Source: Amphiduros pacificus
Taxonomy: Eukaryota > Annelida > Polychaeta > Phyllodocida > Hesionidae
Assembly: GCA_949316495.1 (NCBI GenBank)
Contig: OX439005.1
Coordinates: 27,320,217-27,384,216, forward strand
Length of the DNA stretch: 64,000 bases
Direction: 5' to 3'
Below, one piece after another: positions 1 to 11,165 of this stretch. The stretch's first letter is position 1. Each line of letters begins with the position of its first letter. Position numbers and translations under genes: made by a program. A model generated the notes under the pieces. The model saw nothing but the letters and a program-made list of their open reading frames with translations, was not told the DNA's origin and searched no databases.

Positions 1-396
1 TGCTATTGGGAGTCATCATAATACAGATACATTTCTATTGATAATTGACTGGCAGGCAGTGAGTCGGAACGTGATCTATACGGCATACACTTGTAAGCCC
101 TTATTGACTGCCTCTTGATCGACTTGTAGGATTTCTTGTCCACTTCAATATTAGGTACAATGGAAGAACAGAGCAGTTCCATATTGTCTTTTCTTTGCTG
201 TCTGTTTGTTAATTGACCTTGCCAGGATAGTTGTGTGAGAATGCCAGGATCACAAAACTATACATTCTCTAGATTTCATTGAGTCAGATAAGGTCGTATT
301 TCTCTAATTAGAATATACGTGTTATTGACTCGGCCTGGTCTCTGGAGGATCAATATAAGAACTGCTGGCGCACAAATAGTAGTCTGACAAACTTAC
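1..396. other. Unassigned left edge, probably intron
   Basis: AT-rich sequence just downstream (minus-strand sense) of the strong splice donor at 396. I see no further exon, repeat or RNA gene in it. If the exon at 397-526 is real, this is the start of the intron that follows it. Confidence 0.4.
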
Positions 397-526
397 CGAT
401 TTTTTCAAGATTAGCTTCATGTGTGTTGTTGTTATATTCTGGTGGTGGTTGTGTTGGGAGGGGAGCGCTCTCCTTTTGACTGACAGTGGTCTGGGGTTGG
501 ATGGGCACGGCTGTGGTGCACCCCAT
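397..526 (-). CDS. Candidate first coding exon with MGC N-terminus (unknown gene or alternative TOGARAM1 start)
   Basis: Minus-strand ATG at 526 lies in a good Kozak context (A at -3, G at +4). It opens 43 codons plus one base, ending at a consensus donor (GTAAGT). The peptide begins MGCTTAVPIQPQTTVSQKES and continues Pro/Gln/Asn-rich, so it looks disordered. Gly2 with Ala6 fits the permissive N-myristoylation pattern, and Cys3 could be palmitoylated, so membrane attachment is possible. An in-frame stop two codons upstream means it cannot be an internal exon read from further upstream. I do not recognise the family. The exon ends in phase 1, the same phase as the last TOGARAM1 exon found (5557-5818), so it could be an alternative first exon feeding the same TOG3-TOG4 exons. 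It could equally start an unrelated downstream gene. Confidence 0.45.
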
Positions 527-559
527 TTTTGGTTATAAGTTAATCCCAGTAAATATGCC

Positions 560-760
560 TGTGATGTTTTACATGGTGAGGTAGATATACTTCTGGTGGC
601 GCACTCTGATAGCGTACTAGTCCAGTATTAGGTGAGCCACCGCTCCACCCCTCGGTCAGCCGCAGCAATCACCTGCCAGGTCTGCCAATACCTTAATCCC
701 TCCGCCAAACACCTCCACTGTTTATGCAATGTTTCCTTACCTCCAAGGACACATGACTAT
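560..760 (-). promoter_or_regulatory. GC-richer segment upstream of the MGC exon, possible promoter/5'UTR
   Basis: About 200 bases clearly richer in G+C than their surroundings, directly upstream in minus sense of the putative start codon at 526. A donor-like GGAG/GTAAGG near 740 could end a non-coding exon. No TATA box is evident. The call rests on composition and position only. Confidence 0.25.
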
Positions 761-2722
761 GAACCAAAATAGCAGCAATGAATTGTCAATTTAAATTACA
801 ATGATTACTGAGCCCACATCGTATATTCCATAATATAACTAGCAACATATATTGCTTCCACCTTATAGGAGTTTGTCACATAGCTGGAGGGTCTTTTATA
901 ACCAGAGGTCCTTTTATGATACTTTAATAAACAACTCCAAGATCTCAGGCATCTAGTCCACTCAATCTCAATAAAACTTATCCCAAATCCAAACTATTGA
1001 AAGAAGGATGCTCCATATGTGGAACAGAAAGGCTGATGAATTATACCAGCTTCTGAGCTACTAATGATGCAATGTCATGATACAAAACGGAGTAACCAAG
1101 GTATCATAGCAGCCCTCTCTGTGACCTTGTGTACGTGTGGCAATGGAGTTGTGATACACCTGGGCATGCACTAACATGGTACAGGCTGGGGGAGTGTGAT
1201 ACATCTCACATCTACATACATTCAGCTGGTATTTACTTTCCATCACAGTTATCATCCCTGTGCATTAAGTCCACTTTCTATGCACCTTAATGACATTAAC
1301 CATTGCAATGCCATGTGGCTGTCAGTTACTAATTGATGAGGATCAGATAGCATAATAATCTTTATGTGATTCCAAAAGTTTTAAAATATATATATATACA
1401 CCTTTATTCATATAAATCAGCAGTACCAAAATGAGTCTAGTGAAACTCGAGCAGTAGGATTTGATTTGATCTGGTATAATAGGAATTACATTTAGTTCAC
1501 TTGCAATTTTAATAGAATCACATTGAAAGTTGAAACTTGGCCAAAACAAATTATTCTTTCTTTGTTGTTGACCTTTTTTTGATTATTTATGTGCAGGTGT
1601 GTGTGTGAGTATTACAAGACTGTCAAGAAAAATACACATTTTAGGTTTACACATCCCAAGAATGGAAAACACTGCCTATTTAAAAATAAAATGTATGGTG
1701 AGCAAAATAGACAGAGTACTGTAGTACACACTGTGGAATATGTGAGTGGGTAAATGTTTGGATAATCTTCAATATGTGATGCCTGTATTTGATATTTCAA
1801 AGACTGGATAATAATCTTGGCAAAATTCGTAACAAGAACATGAAAAAAATCAATGAAATTATTAGTATTTAAATCATTGATGAGAGTTTCACCGATGCAC
1901 AATGTCAACGTGCCCTGTGCCATCAGGTGCACTGATGGGTTAAAGCGACAGCAATAGGTTGCTAAATCAGTCACAGTCTGCCCTGGCATTTGGACACATG
2001 CCTGCTGATAAGGTGGACACTTGCCTCATTCATTTTACATGGAAAATAATTGATATTCCTGACAGTTCACAACTTGTTATTGACTAAACCAAAGCGACAT
2101 GTAGACCCAATCATTATGAATATTATATGATTCTATTTTACACCTAATGTATATGTATATATGTATGCTTCTGTGAAGTAAAGGATAGGCAAAAAACTGG
2201 AAATCTTTGTTACTCTCTAAACAATATTGCCCCTGTTGAAAAGGATTGGTGGATATTGGCATACGTGACACATCCTGGTCTACTGGACCCACAAACAATG
2301 TCACTCCACATCTAGTCATTGTTACATACACACTGTAGCTTCCTGGAACTTCAACCACTGCCAGGAAAGCCACTAGATAAACACAGGTCAGGCCTTGACT
2401 TTAAGGATTTGGGCTTAATAAAAGCTCAGATATTCTCAGTTCTGTTAAACTATTTATTATACTATTAGAAGGCACTGCAACTCAGTGTCACAACACATAC
2501 TTCAATAGCATTATGAAGGATTTCATGCAGATTCTTTGTCAAAGAAAGTTTGTAACCAAAAGAGGTAATCTAATCACAGATTTTGCTGACATGATCTCAC
2601 CAGAGCTTTATCAGACATAGTAATTGTATGCTGATATGAGGAAAATGTTTTCTGCATTTCATGGCAATTGTAGCAGAGGTAGTTTGTGACTCTACCTCAC
2701 CATACAGAGTACAAATGATATT
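761..2722. other. Non-coding, no feature recognised
   Basis: AT-rich DNA with only short chance open frames. Those at 1612-1989 and 2077-2373 (minus) have no recognisable domain and no splice-consistent edges. Confidence 0.5.
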
Positions 2723-3294
2723 ATGAATCTGCCAAGGGGATCCACTACTAGTATGATCCCAAACTAATCTGCCATGGGGATATAATTCTCATATGATCTC
2801 ACACTAATCTGCCATGGGGATATAATTCTCATATGATCTCACACTAATCTGCCACGGGGATATAATTCTCATATGATCTCACAATAATCTACCACGGGGA
2901 TATAATTCTCATATGATCTCACACTAATCTGCCACGGGGATATAATTCTCATATGATCTCATACTAATCTGCCACGGGGATATAATTCTCATATGATCTC
3001 ACACTAATCTGCCACAGGGATACAATTCTCATATGATCTCACACTAATCTGCCATGGGGATATAATTCTCATATGATCTCAAATGAATCTGCCATGGGGA
3101 TATAATTCTCATATGATCTCAAATGAATCTGCCATGGGGATACAATTCTCATATGATCTCAAATGAATCTGCCATGGGGATACAATTCTCAAATGATCTC
3201 AAATGAATCTGCCACAGGGATATAATTTTCATATGATCTCAAATGAATCTGCCATGGGGATATAATTCTCATATGATCTCCAATGAATCTGATA
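2723..3294. repeat. 40-bp tandem array, about 14 copies
   Basis: The unit contains AATCTGCCATGGGGATATAA followed by TTCTCATATGATCTC and a variable ACACT/AAATG tail. Copies differ by a few substitutions. They fall into two blocks, ACACT-type then AAATG-type, so the array grew in at least two rounds. The first copy (2723-2762) is degenerate. Confidence 0.95.
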
Positions 3295-3330
3295 TGATAA
3301 CATCTGACCTTTTAGGTCAGGGACATACTT

Positions 3331-3582
3331 CTGGTAAGATAACATCTGACCATGATGTGAGGACAAAGGTCTCTGGTAAGATAACATCTAACCATGAAGT
3401 GAGGACAAAGGTCTCTGGTAAGATAACATCTAACCATGAAGTGAGGACAAAGGTCTCTGGTAAGATAACATCTAACCATGAAGTGAGGACAAAGGTCTCT
3501 GGTAAGATAACATCTGACCATGAAGTGAGGACAAAGGTCTCTGGTAAGATAACATCTGACCATGAAGTGAGGACACAGTCAC
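3331..3582. repeat. 42-bp tandem array, 6 copies
   Basis: The unit starts CTCTGGTAAGATAACATCTA and continues with ACCATGAAGTGAGGACAAAGGT. Forty-two is a multiple of three, so open frames run through the array on both strands with a 14-residue repeat. These are by-products of the period and there is no other sign of coding. It follows the 40-bp array after about 35 bases. Confidence 0.95.
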
Positions 3583-5556
3583 ATATCTGGAATCATAACA
3601 TTTGGTCCTGACACTGCCATGACAGGACATTGATCAGAACATTGATAGGATCTTAACTGATGCTTACATTGGTTGCTATGGACATATAATCAGCTGGTAT
3701 GTCAACTGTTAATGGATTATCACCACTACATGCTCTATCCCTGCAGTAAAGCAATAATACTTGACTGCTTTACTTTCATGTGAAGCCATTGGTATAGAGT
3801 CTGATTTTTGTTCTATGAATCAATCAATTCTTGGGCTTTTCATATCTTATTAGGAATCTGCATCATACAACAAAAAACAAGAGTTTATGAGTTGCACACA
3901 TTCTTCCTGAAAGTCACTGGATGTCCTCAACAAGACTGAAACATTTCCACTGGACTGAATAAAATAGCCATAGCAGCTTTGAACTGAGTAAATTGACAAG
4001 TTATAATTATTATATAAAAAAGCCTTTAAAGATATTTTGACGCTTTTGGCCATCTTGGTTGTTGGTGTTTTCACAACTTGGTTTCAGATATCACAAAATG
4101 AATCATTCTACATGTGCAATTATGAACAAACATGTTGTGTAAATACTATTTGTAGTGTATTTGCAAAATATCACATTATGAAATTTTGAAAATTATCAAA
4201 CTTATCCATATTGAACTTATCCATGGAATGGAGCATTCACTAGCAAAGTTGCTCTTGTGCTGATCCTGACCTTGAATTTGACCCAAGGTCACAAAAAAAA
4301 CAGCCCAAATAATTTCACAGGCCTACAAATTATCATAGTGGAGTATCTAGCCCTTATGTTCCGAGCAAAAAATGAATGCGGAGGAAAACAAAGAGTGGCA
4401 GTGACAGACACGGTGGAAACAAGAGCAAGAACATAAAGCAAGTTTGCTGACTAAACCATAAATAATTGGAGCTTTCATGAAGTGGATGGATGTTACCTCT
4501 TTTTGACTTTGTGGTGGTGAAGAATGAAGCCCCCCCCCCCCCCCCCCTAAAAAAAAAAATACTTACTAATCAATCTTTTGGTGTGATATGTGAACAGTGA
4601 TTTTTGTTGCACTGCTTATCATGAAACACAATATTTAAACTGTAATTGGTCCTGTACCTTAAATACACAATAATTGATTTTGCGAACTTGGAATTTCTCA
4701 TTGGTTTTGTACACAGTACTATGTATTTTCCAAGAAAGAAACTCACCCTTTGACAGTGCTCTCCTCAAAATAAGCAAATCCTTATCATAATGTCGGGACC
4801 ACATGGCTAGCTTCTCAGACATATTTTCTTAGTATTTTAGTCTTAATCCATTGTTGCAGTGGTATAAAATCCCATATTACTGTGCCCCCTGACTGCATTC
4901 TCTGTTATGACACTAACAGAAGCGTGCCTACCATAAAACAGGCATGTTGTTATCTCTGATAGCACATATATATAGATTGCCTTTATGCTATGTACACTGA
5001 ATAAATGAATAGTTAACGCAGCATTGAATATTTGAATAGCTCAGTGCTTCCATTTCGCTACCTGTAATTGCTATTTTTCTGTCAGATCAATATATCTGTA
5101 CTGCCACCTAGTGGATAATGTCAGTCAGATTGCAGTTATTTTCACTTGACATACCTTACACTCATGGTTAGTAGCTGTAATTAGAACAAGTTATTTGTCC
5201 ACTTTTCTCCTTCTCCTCTGGATTCGTTTCACTCAATATTCCTAATTGGTGATCACCGGTAATTCTCCACTGTACAAATGCCGTGGACACAATTTCAACC
5301 TACCTAAGGTTCTACCTTACCTAACTGGTGGCTTAATATCTTGTAACTAAGATTCAAAATATTGCTCCCCTTGGTAGGATCAAAATGGCTGGGATCTTAA
5401 TGCTATTTTTAAGTTGAAGCAACACTACTTAGAAATATATCAATGTTCATATTTAAGATTATACTTTCACAAGTTACATTGAGAAGATCAAAAGCATTCA
5501 TTGCAAATAATCAAATCCTATGAAAATCCAAACATTTCTTTAAAAGGAACACTGAC
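3583..5556. other. Intron or intergenic sequence without genes
   Basis: AT-rich, with an 18-base C run at 4530-4547 followed by an A run. I searched the minus strand here for the TOG3/TOG4 exons expected after the charged-helix exon at 5557-5818 and recognised none. Confidence 0.5.
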
Positions 5557-5818
5557 CTTCGACCTCTTGCTGATTGGACAACCTTCTCAGTCTCTCCTGA
5601 GCTTTCTCCTTTTCACGATTCATATCCTCTTCTTTCTTTCTTTTTCTCTCTTCCTCTTCCATCCTCTTCTGTTTCTCTCTCTCCACCTTTTGCCTCTCCA
5701 TCTCCGCCCTCCTCTCCTCTGCTTCTATCTTTCTCTGTTCTGCCTCTTCTCGCTGTTTTTGGACTTTCAGGGCCATGTGCTCTCTTGTCGTTTTTGACAT
5801 TGAAATTGCCCCAAGATC
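5557..5818 (-). CDS. TOGARAM1: TOGARAM1 exon: charged helical segment before TOG3
   Basis: Acceptor TTTACAG at the 5' edge and donor GTCAGT at the 3' edge; phase 0 in, phase 1 out. It encodes DLGAISMSKTTREHMALKVQ followed by about 65 residues dominated by E, K and R (EERRAEMERQKVEREKQKR and similar), a single-alpha-helix or coiled-coil signature. From memory, human TOGARAM1 has a matching VSISKSTYNKMRQKRKEEKE stretch just before TOG3. The stretch here is longer. This is the most distal TOGARAM1 exon I can support in the window. Confidence 0.85.
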
Positions 5819-6878
5819 CTGTAAATATAAACATTATAAACTGAGCCTGCTATACAATATTATATTTTGCAAGTTTGAAATGAAAAATATGTTATAAAAA
5901 CCCAAATATAAATATAATTTCTGACAAAAACAGTGACTGATATTTATAGCATTTCCTCATAAAATCATCTTCTTAAATTTTGGCATGAGATCAGCAACAC
6001 TATCATTTATATCAATTCTATTTCCCTTTTCTACTGAACTAAAACTGGCAAACATTTGAATTTTCCACATATTACCAGTATAAAGATATACAACTGAATA
6101 CATGTGAAATGTTTTTTGCCCATTGTAACAGCTTTGACAGACTTACTGCGGCCCGGCTGGACCCACATAATGGTCCAGTCCCCATGTTGGCATGACATGC
6201 AGGAAGCTTTCCTAAATATCTCCCAACAATGTTTGTTACAAGGATTCCTATAATATTCTAGTTGTGGCAAAATATTCACAGTATCCAAGAGACTATCTGT
6301 AAACAATGATGCCGGGTGTGATAGGTGAATGCGATGATGCGGGGAAGTCCTGAATGGAAGGATGGGAAATGATTAAGGGAAGGGGACATCCCAGCATCGG
6401 TGCGCTCTGTTCCTCATTTCCAATGCTCTATCATACACCAATATTAATCAATTTTTCATGGAGATGGATCCCACACTGTGGTGATGACTCATTATTAGAA
6501 ATGATGCGAATATTCAAATATGAGGCTCTGATATATTGTGCACTTTTTGAACACAAGGGGTCACTGTCTCACAGGAATAAAAAATGATCAAGGAGTTTGC
6601 AATTATCCATACGAGTGACAAGTTGTAGCTTATTAACAATTCATAGTGGACAGTAAATGTAGTATATTCCCACAGATGAGGCAGGCATGATGCCAGCATG
6701 GCCATATGCCATGCACCAAGCTGCCGGTCAACAAAATAACAAGCTGTCAGCAACAGTTTATAATACTGATAGTTGACAACTGTGAACTGGCATCTTGTAG
6801 GAGCCAGAGTTATGACTAGATAAGTGCAATCTTGAGAACTGGTCACTATCTACTATACTTGCACAGGCGAGACTGACA

Positions 6879-7255
6879 GGCATACCTTACTTCTTACTTT
6901 ATACAATCTCTGGTTTATTGTCTGGAGTGGTGACCTTGGGGTGATAGCTGGCAGGCATAATCTACTTCTTACTACATACAATCTCTGGTTTATTGTCTGG
7001 AGTGGTGACCTTGAAGCTTGAAGCAGCAGGCATACCTCACTTCTTACTTTATACGATCTCTAATTTATTGTCTGGAGTGGTGACCTTGGGGTGAGAGCCA
7101 GAGGGCATACCTCACTTCTTACTATATACAATCTCTAGTTTATTGTCTGGAGTGGTGACCTTGGGGTGAGAGCCAGTAGGCATACACTATTTCTTACGAT
7201 ATAAATGACCTCTCTATTGTCTGGAGTGATTATTTTGAGTGAGAACAATGTGACA
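6879..7255. repeat. 75-bp tandem array, about 5 copies
   Basis: The unit begins GGCATACCTTACTTCTTACT and contains TTTATTGTCTGGAGTGGTGA. The first four copies are well conserved and the fifth is diverged. Weak echoes of the unit continue to about 7400. Confidence 0.9.
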
Positions 7256-8089
7256 CATCTTTCATCTTAATATATATTCACCTCTTGGGGTTAGATCTGG
7301 TAGGCATCTCGTCCTACTTACAAAACAATTGCCTTTAAAATGATTCTAAAATATATTTTTGGGTATGAACTGGTGGGTAATTCTTCCTTCTTACTGTACA
7401 ATCAACTCCTATAAATTGATTTCAGAAGTCAGTCCATTATGTGTAAGACCCTTAAGCGATTTTGAGGCATTTTTTTACTTACATTTTCACAGCTTGGCTA
7501 CCACTATGATGACAAAATATTTTTCAGCTGTCACATTTTGGAAATGCATGTGTGCTCTATTGACTGAACTCTATCCAACTTTGTATTCCCCCATGACTGT
7601 TCCTTACTCTGGTGTTTCACATCTCAAGTCAGGCATGTTAATGTTTTATGGAAAATTCATGTCTTGCCGTCAATAATATCCAATCATGAACCTAATAGTG
7701 TTTTGTAGCCAGACATACATTTCATACTTTCTTTGAAGCTGAATAAACCAAATAAAGAATTTATGACATGTGAGAGTGACATACTTGTTGCATGATATTG
7801 ATTGATTCCCTTGTGCCAACCAAGCCAACCTACTTCCTAGATAAGAATGATCAAGAGATGCAAATCAGTAAAACCTTCACTAACCTCTCACATTCCTCTG
7901 GGATGCACAGTTTTTACCAATGACTCCATTCTGTTTTTGTTTATTTACCCTCTATATAACTATTTAATTAATTTATTTTTTCTTAATGTTGTCAGATTCC
8001 GTTGATATGTATAAGCAGTCACATACATATAAACTGTAACAATAGTAATAACAGTGTAAAGTAACTATCCAATATTCTATCTGTTCTTT

Positions 8090-8520
8090 TGATCTGTATA
8101 GACCAACCTGTCTAAATTCCAGAAAGATCATCTCCAGATACCATCCTGCCTCTGCCCTAACCTCCATAGACAACCAGTTTCTGCCCTAAGCAGACTAGCC
8201 CCATAGACTATGTGTCTCTGATCCAGACAGATTATCTCCAAAGAAAAACCAGTTGCTGCTCCTGACAGATTATCTACACAAACCATCCTGTCTGTCCATA
8301 GGAGATTATCTCCAGATACAATCCTGTCTCTATCCTGAGCAGATTATCTCCATAGACGACATGTCTCTGATCCACAAAGATTAGCTCCATAAGAGAACCG
8401 GTCTGTATTCCTGACAGATTATCTCCACAGACCACCCTGTCCCTGCCCCTCGCAGACTGTCTCCACCAGCAGACTGTCTCCACCGACAATCCTGTCTCTG
8501 CCCAGACTCTGTCCACACGA
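8090..8520. repeat. Degenerate tandem array built on CAGATTATCTCCA
   Basis: Roughly 50-60 base units, each with a GACAGATTATCTCCA-like core and CCTGTCTCTG blocks. Spacing and sequence are irregular, so it is an old array. Confidence 0.75.
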
Positions 8521-9514
8521 CATTAAATCTCCGCTCCAGAAAGATTACCTCCTGAGCTGGTAACAGGTAATTTTATGGAATTGCTCTCAACCAAATCATC
8601 CTGAAATCTCACCTGAAATGGCACCTGTATTGGAATGCTTCAAGGGAATCCTTTCTCATAATACCCAAACCATTATTTACTGATATTTAACCCTCAAGTG
8701 GCAATATTTCTCATGAAAATTGCTGACCAGAATTTGTGTATTAAACATACAAGGTGAGTGAAGCGAGTGGGCTGAACTTAAAAGTTAGGCTATATAGCTG
8801 GGATGGATAGAGATCAATAAGAAGACACAGTGCATTGACACCTTCCCATCCATACCTTTCTATACCTGGCCCCACTCTCCACTAGCTTGAGGCATGTCCC
8901 TGCATAATAATGGCCACATTGTTTGTTTTATCTGCTTCAAAAATTATCTAAAGTAGGAGATTATGTCATATCCGGTCTGCATAATGTGATGTCATTATCT
9001 CAACTTCGGCGTTCATCATGTTGAGCACATAGTGGCAGAGGATCAGGTAGCCTCAAATGTTCAACAAAGTTTCTGCATGTGTAATATACTTTGCTTAGCA
9101 AACCTTGACCTTTAAAAAGTCGCCAACTGAGCATAACAAATTTGCCTTGTCATTCCTTCTTTTTGACAGTCCCTTGACTAGCGTGTCTATGAGGCACAGA
9201 GGTTGTGGTATATCCACAGTGAGCATCCAGCTCATATGAGCTATCGTGAATTCAAAATTTACTATTCAGCAATTGTGGCCTTATTTGAACAATTCCGAAA
9301 TAATGTTCTTCTTTGTTGTTCTTATTTGATAACAACTGCACCAAAAATCCCTATGGCTTCATCAAATTTGGTATATCATCTGCAAGTTCACACAAAACAT
9401 GCATTCCAGTGACCATACAAATTCATGGATCATCCTAATGGTTTAAAAAGACTAATTTTGGATAAAAGGACAACCATTTAATATAGCCAATACAAAAAAT
9501 ATCTCATAGCCCAC

Positions 9515-9699
9515 CTCTTCATCTTCGTCCTCGGTGGATGGCTGTGCCTCCAGAGCGTTTTGTTTCACACCTACTCCATACACCCCTCTAGGGAGGTCAG
9601 CGGGGTTGATATCTGTCCGAGACGAGCGTCTCTCTTTGGTCAATGGTATGAGTGCATTACCCTGGTATTCTGTGGGGCTAGCGGCAGGCTCAAACACAC
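9515..9699 (-). CDS. TOGARAM1: TOGARAM1 linker exon (PRGVYGVGVKQN)
   Basis: Acceptor TTCTTTGTAG, donor GAG/GTGGGC, phase 1 in and 0 out. It encodes a disordered linker ending DLPRGVYGVGVKQNALEAQP and then an acidic STEDEDEE tail. By eye this aligns with human TOGARAM1 EPPSGIYGRSVQQN followed by VENEKDAK, which fixes the exon order relative to the charged-helix exon. Confidence 0.9.
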
Positions 9700-11045
9700 C
9701 TACAAAGAAAACCATACAGATGATTAGAGATAAAACAATCAATAAATTATTTTATTACAAACTTCTAACATTTATGTCACAGAAAAATATAACACCACAT
9801 TGGCCAGAACATATTTTAAAAAAAACAAGAATAAAAATTCAAAATAATAAATATTCCAATATCACATATCATTCACAACCACAAAGCTATCCAATTAAAC
9901 TGATTATAATCAAATGTGGCTAAAATCTGCATTACATTTAAAATATATTTCAGAGTAATCATAAATTCTTTTAGTTCTTTTTTTTCATTTAGTGAAGGTC
10001 CCCTGTGAAGCAAGAGGTTGCAACACCATTTCTTGATGAGAATCAAAACTTGGTTATAGTTTGTGAGTGGTAATTATCATTTACTTAACTTTACATATGT
10101 AAGATTAGAGAGTCACAAGTAGTGTGTCTTGGAAGTGAGTGATAAATGCCATTATAACATCAGCATTTTATTGCAGAGTTTGGGGGAAGTTTTGCCAATA
10201 ATATATTTTACACTAAGTGCAGTGCCTTATTTGTAACTTAACAGCATATAACTTTGCATAAAATAACTTGACCCTTTCAATGCCAGGAGAATTCACTCAA
10301 TATCTAAATCTGGAATTGTAGGGTCAAGTGAATGGTACATTGAAACCAGTGTCACACTAAACATTGAACCAGTGAGGATCAGAACATTGGGTGCCATGTT
10401 CAGCTTATATCTCAACATATTCATATAAATGCCAACTTTTATACAAACCTTCATCGACCACATTTGTTTCATCTTCAAAACAAATACATTCATGATAAGA
10501 AATCTAAATATCTATTGTTTGAACATGCAATAAATTATGACATGCATAAGACTTTAAAGTAGTCACGAGAGTGATAAATTATCATCTATTAAAGTTATCT
10601 ATTCCATATTAAAATCTTGAATATATTCTCTATTAAATCATTCTAAGCATGCTTATATAAATAAACCTCATTATTTAAGCTTATTTTAATTTTAAGAATC
10701 CAAACCATCTTTAAAAAAAAATATATTTATATTTTATGCTCTTGACTACTATAATGAGGTTTAAATAATGAGGTTTAATATTAATGTCACAAGAGGATTC
10801 ACTAACTAAATTGATTTATATATCAACATAGAACAATTTTAAGAACAACAAAACATCCATCAACTTTTAGACAAATGAAATTTAAGACATTATTTTCTAG
10901 ATTAATAAAAGTCAATGACAAAACTACAACACAAAATCAATGTTTCTGTGTTCACTGATTTCTGATGAAATCAAAATGGAACATCAGAGAGATCTAAACT
11001 GGACTCTCTGAGTTAACAACATACACATAGGTGGATGTGATGTAC
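9700..11045 (-). other. TOGARAM1: TOGARAM1 intron, no feature recognised
   Basis: Strongly AT-rich, with many A/T homopolymer patches. No repeat family or exon recognised. Confidence 0.6.
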
Positions 11046-11165
11046 CTTTGCCAACCAAACCCGATGGGCCAGTGGACTCTTCTTCAAGGTCAAGGTCAAG
11101 GTGCTTGCCAAGTGAGTCTACTGAAGCCATTGCCAGTGGTGACAATAGTGAGGAAGAGGAGACAC
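11046..11165 (-). CDS. TOGARAM1: TOGARAM1 linker exon (symmetrical, phase 1-1)
   Basis: Acceptor TTGTGTCTAG, donor AAAG/GTACAT. Forty codons, phase 1 in and out, so skipping it would keep frame. It encodes VSSSSLLSPLAMASVDSLGK and an acidic HLDLDLEEESTGPSGLVGK. No domain. Membership rests on splice phase, position and strand. Confidence 0.75.

Larger units (their letters stand above)
5819..9514 (-). other. TOGARAM1: TOGARAM1 intron with two degenerate tandem arrays
   Basis: About 3.7 kb between the GVYGVGV exon and the charged-helix exon. It contains the 75-bp array at 6879-7255 and the degenerate array at 8090-8520; the rest is AT-rich and featureless. Confidence 0.7.

Noticed and set aside
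3243-3611. 122-codon open frame on the plus strand with 14-residue repeats
   Set aside because: It is produced by the 42-bp tandem array; the opposite strand is equally open and there is no domain, splice signal or promoter.
5100-5120. GCCACCTAGTGG as a CTCF site
   Set aside because: Palindromic and similar in look, but it departs from the CTCF core at several positions.
5501-5797. Hydrophobic-looking plus-strand frame rich in Phe and Leu
   Set aside because: It is the antisense shadow of the Glu/Lys/Arg-rich TOGARAM1 exon; purine-rich sense codons give Phe/Leu/Ser in antisense.
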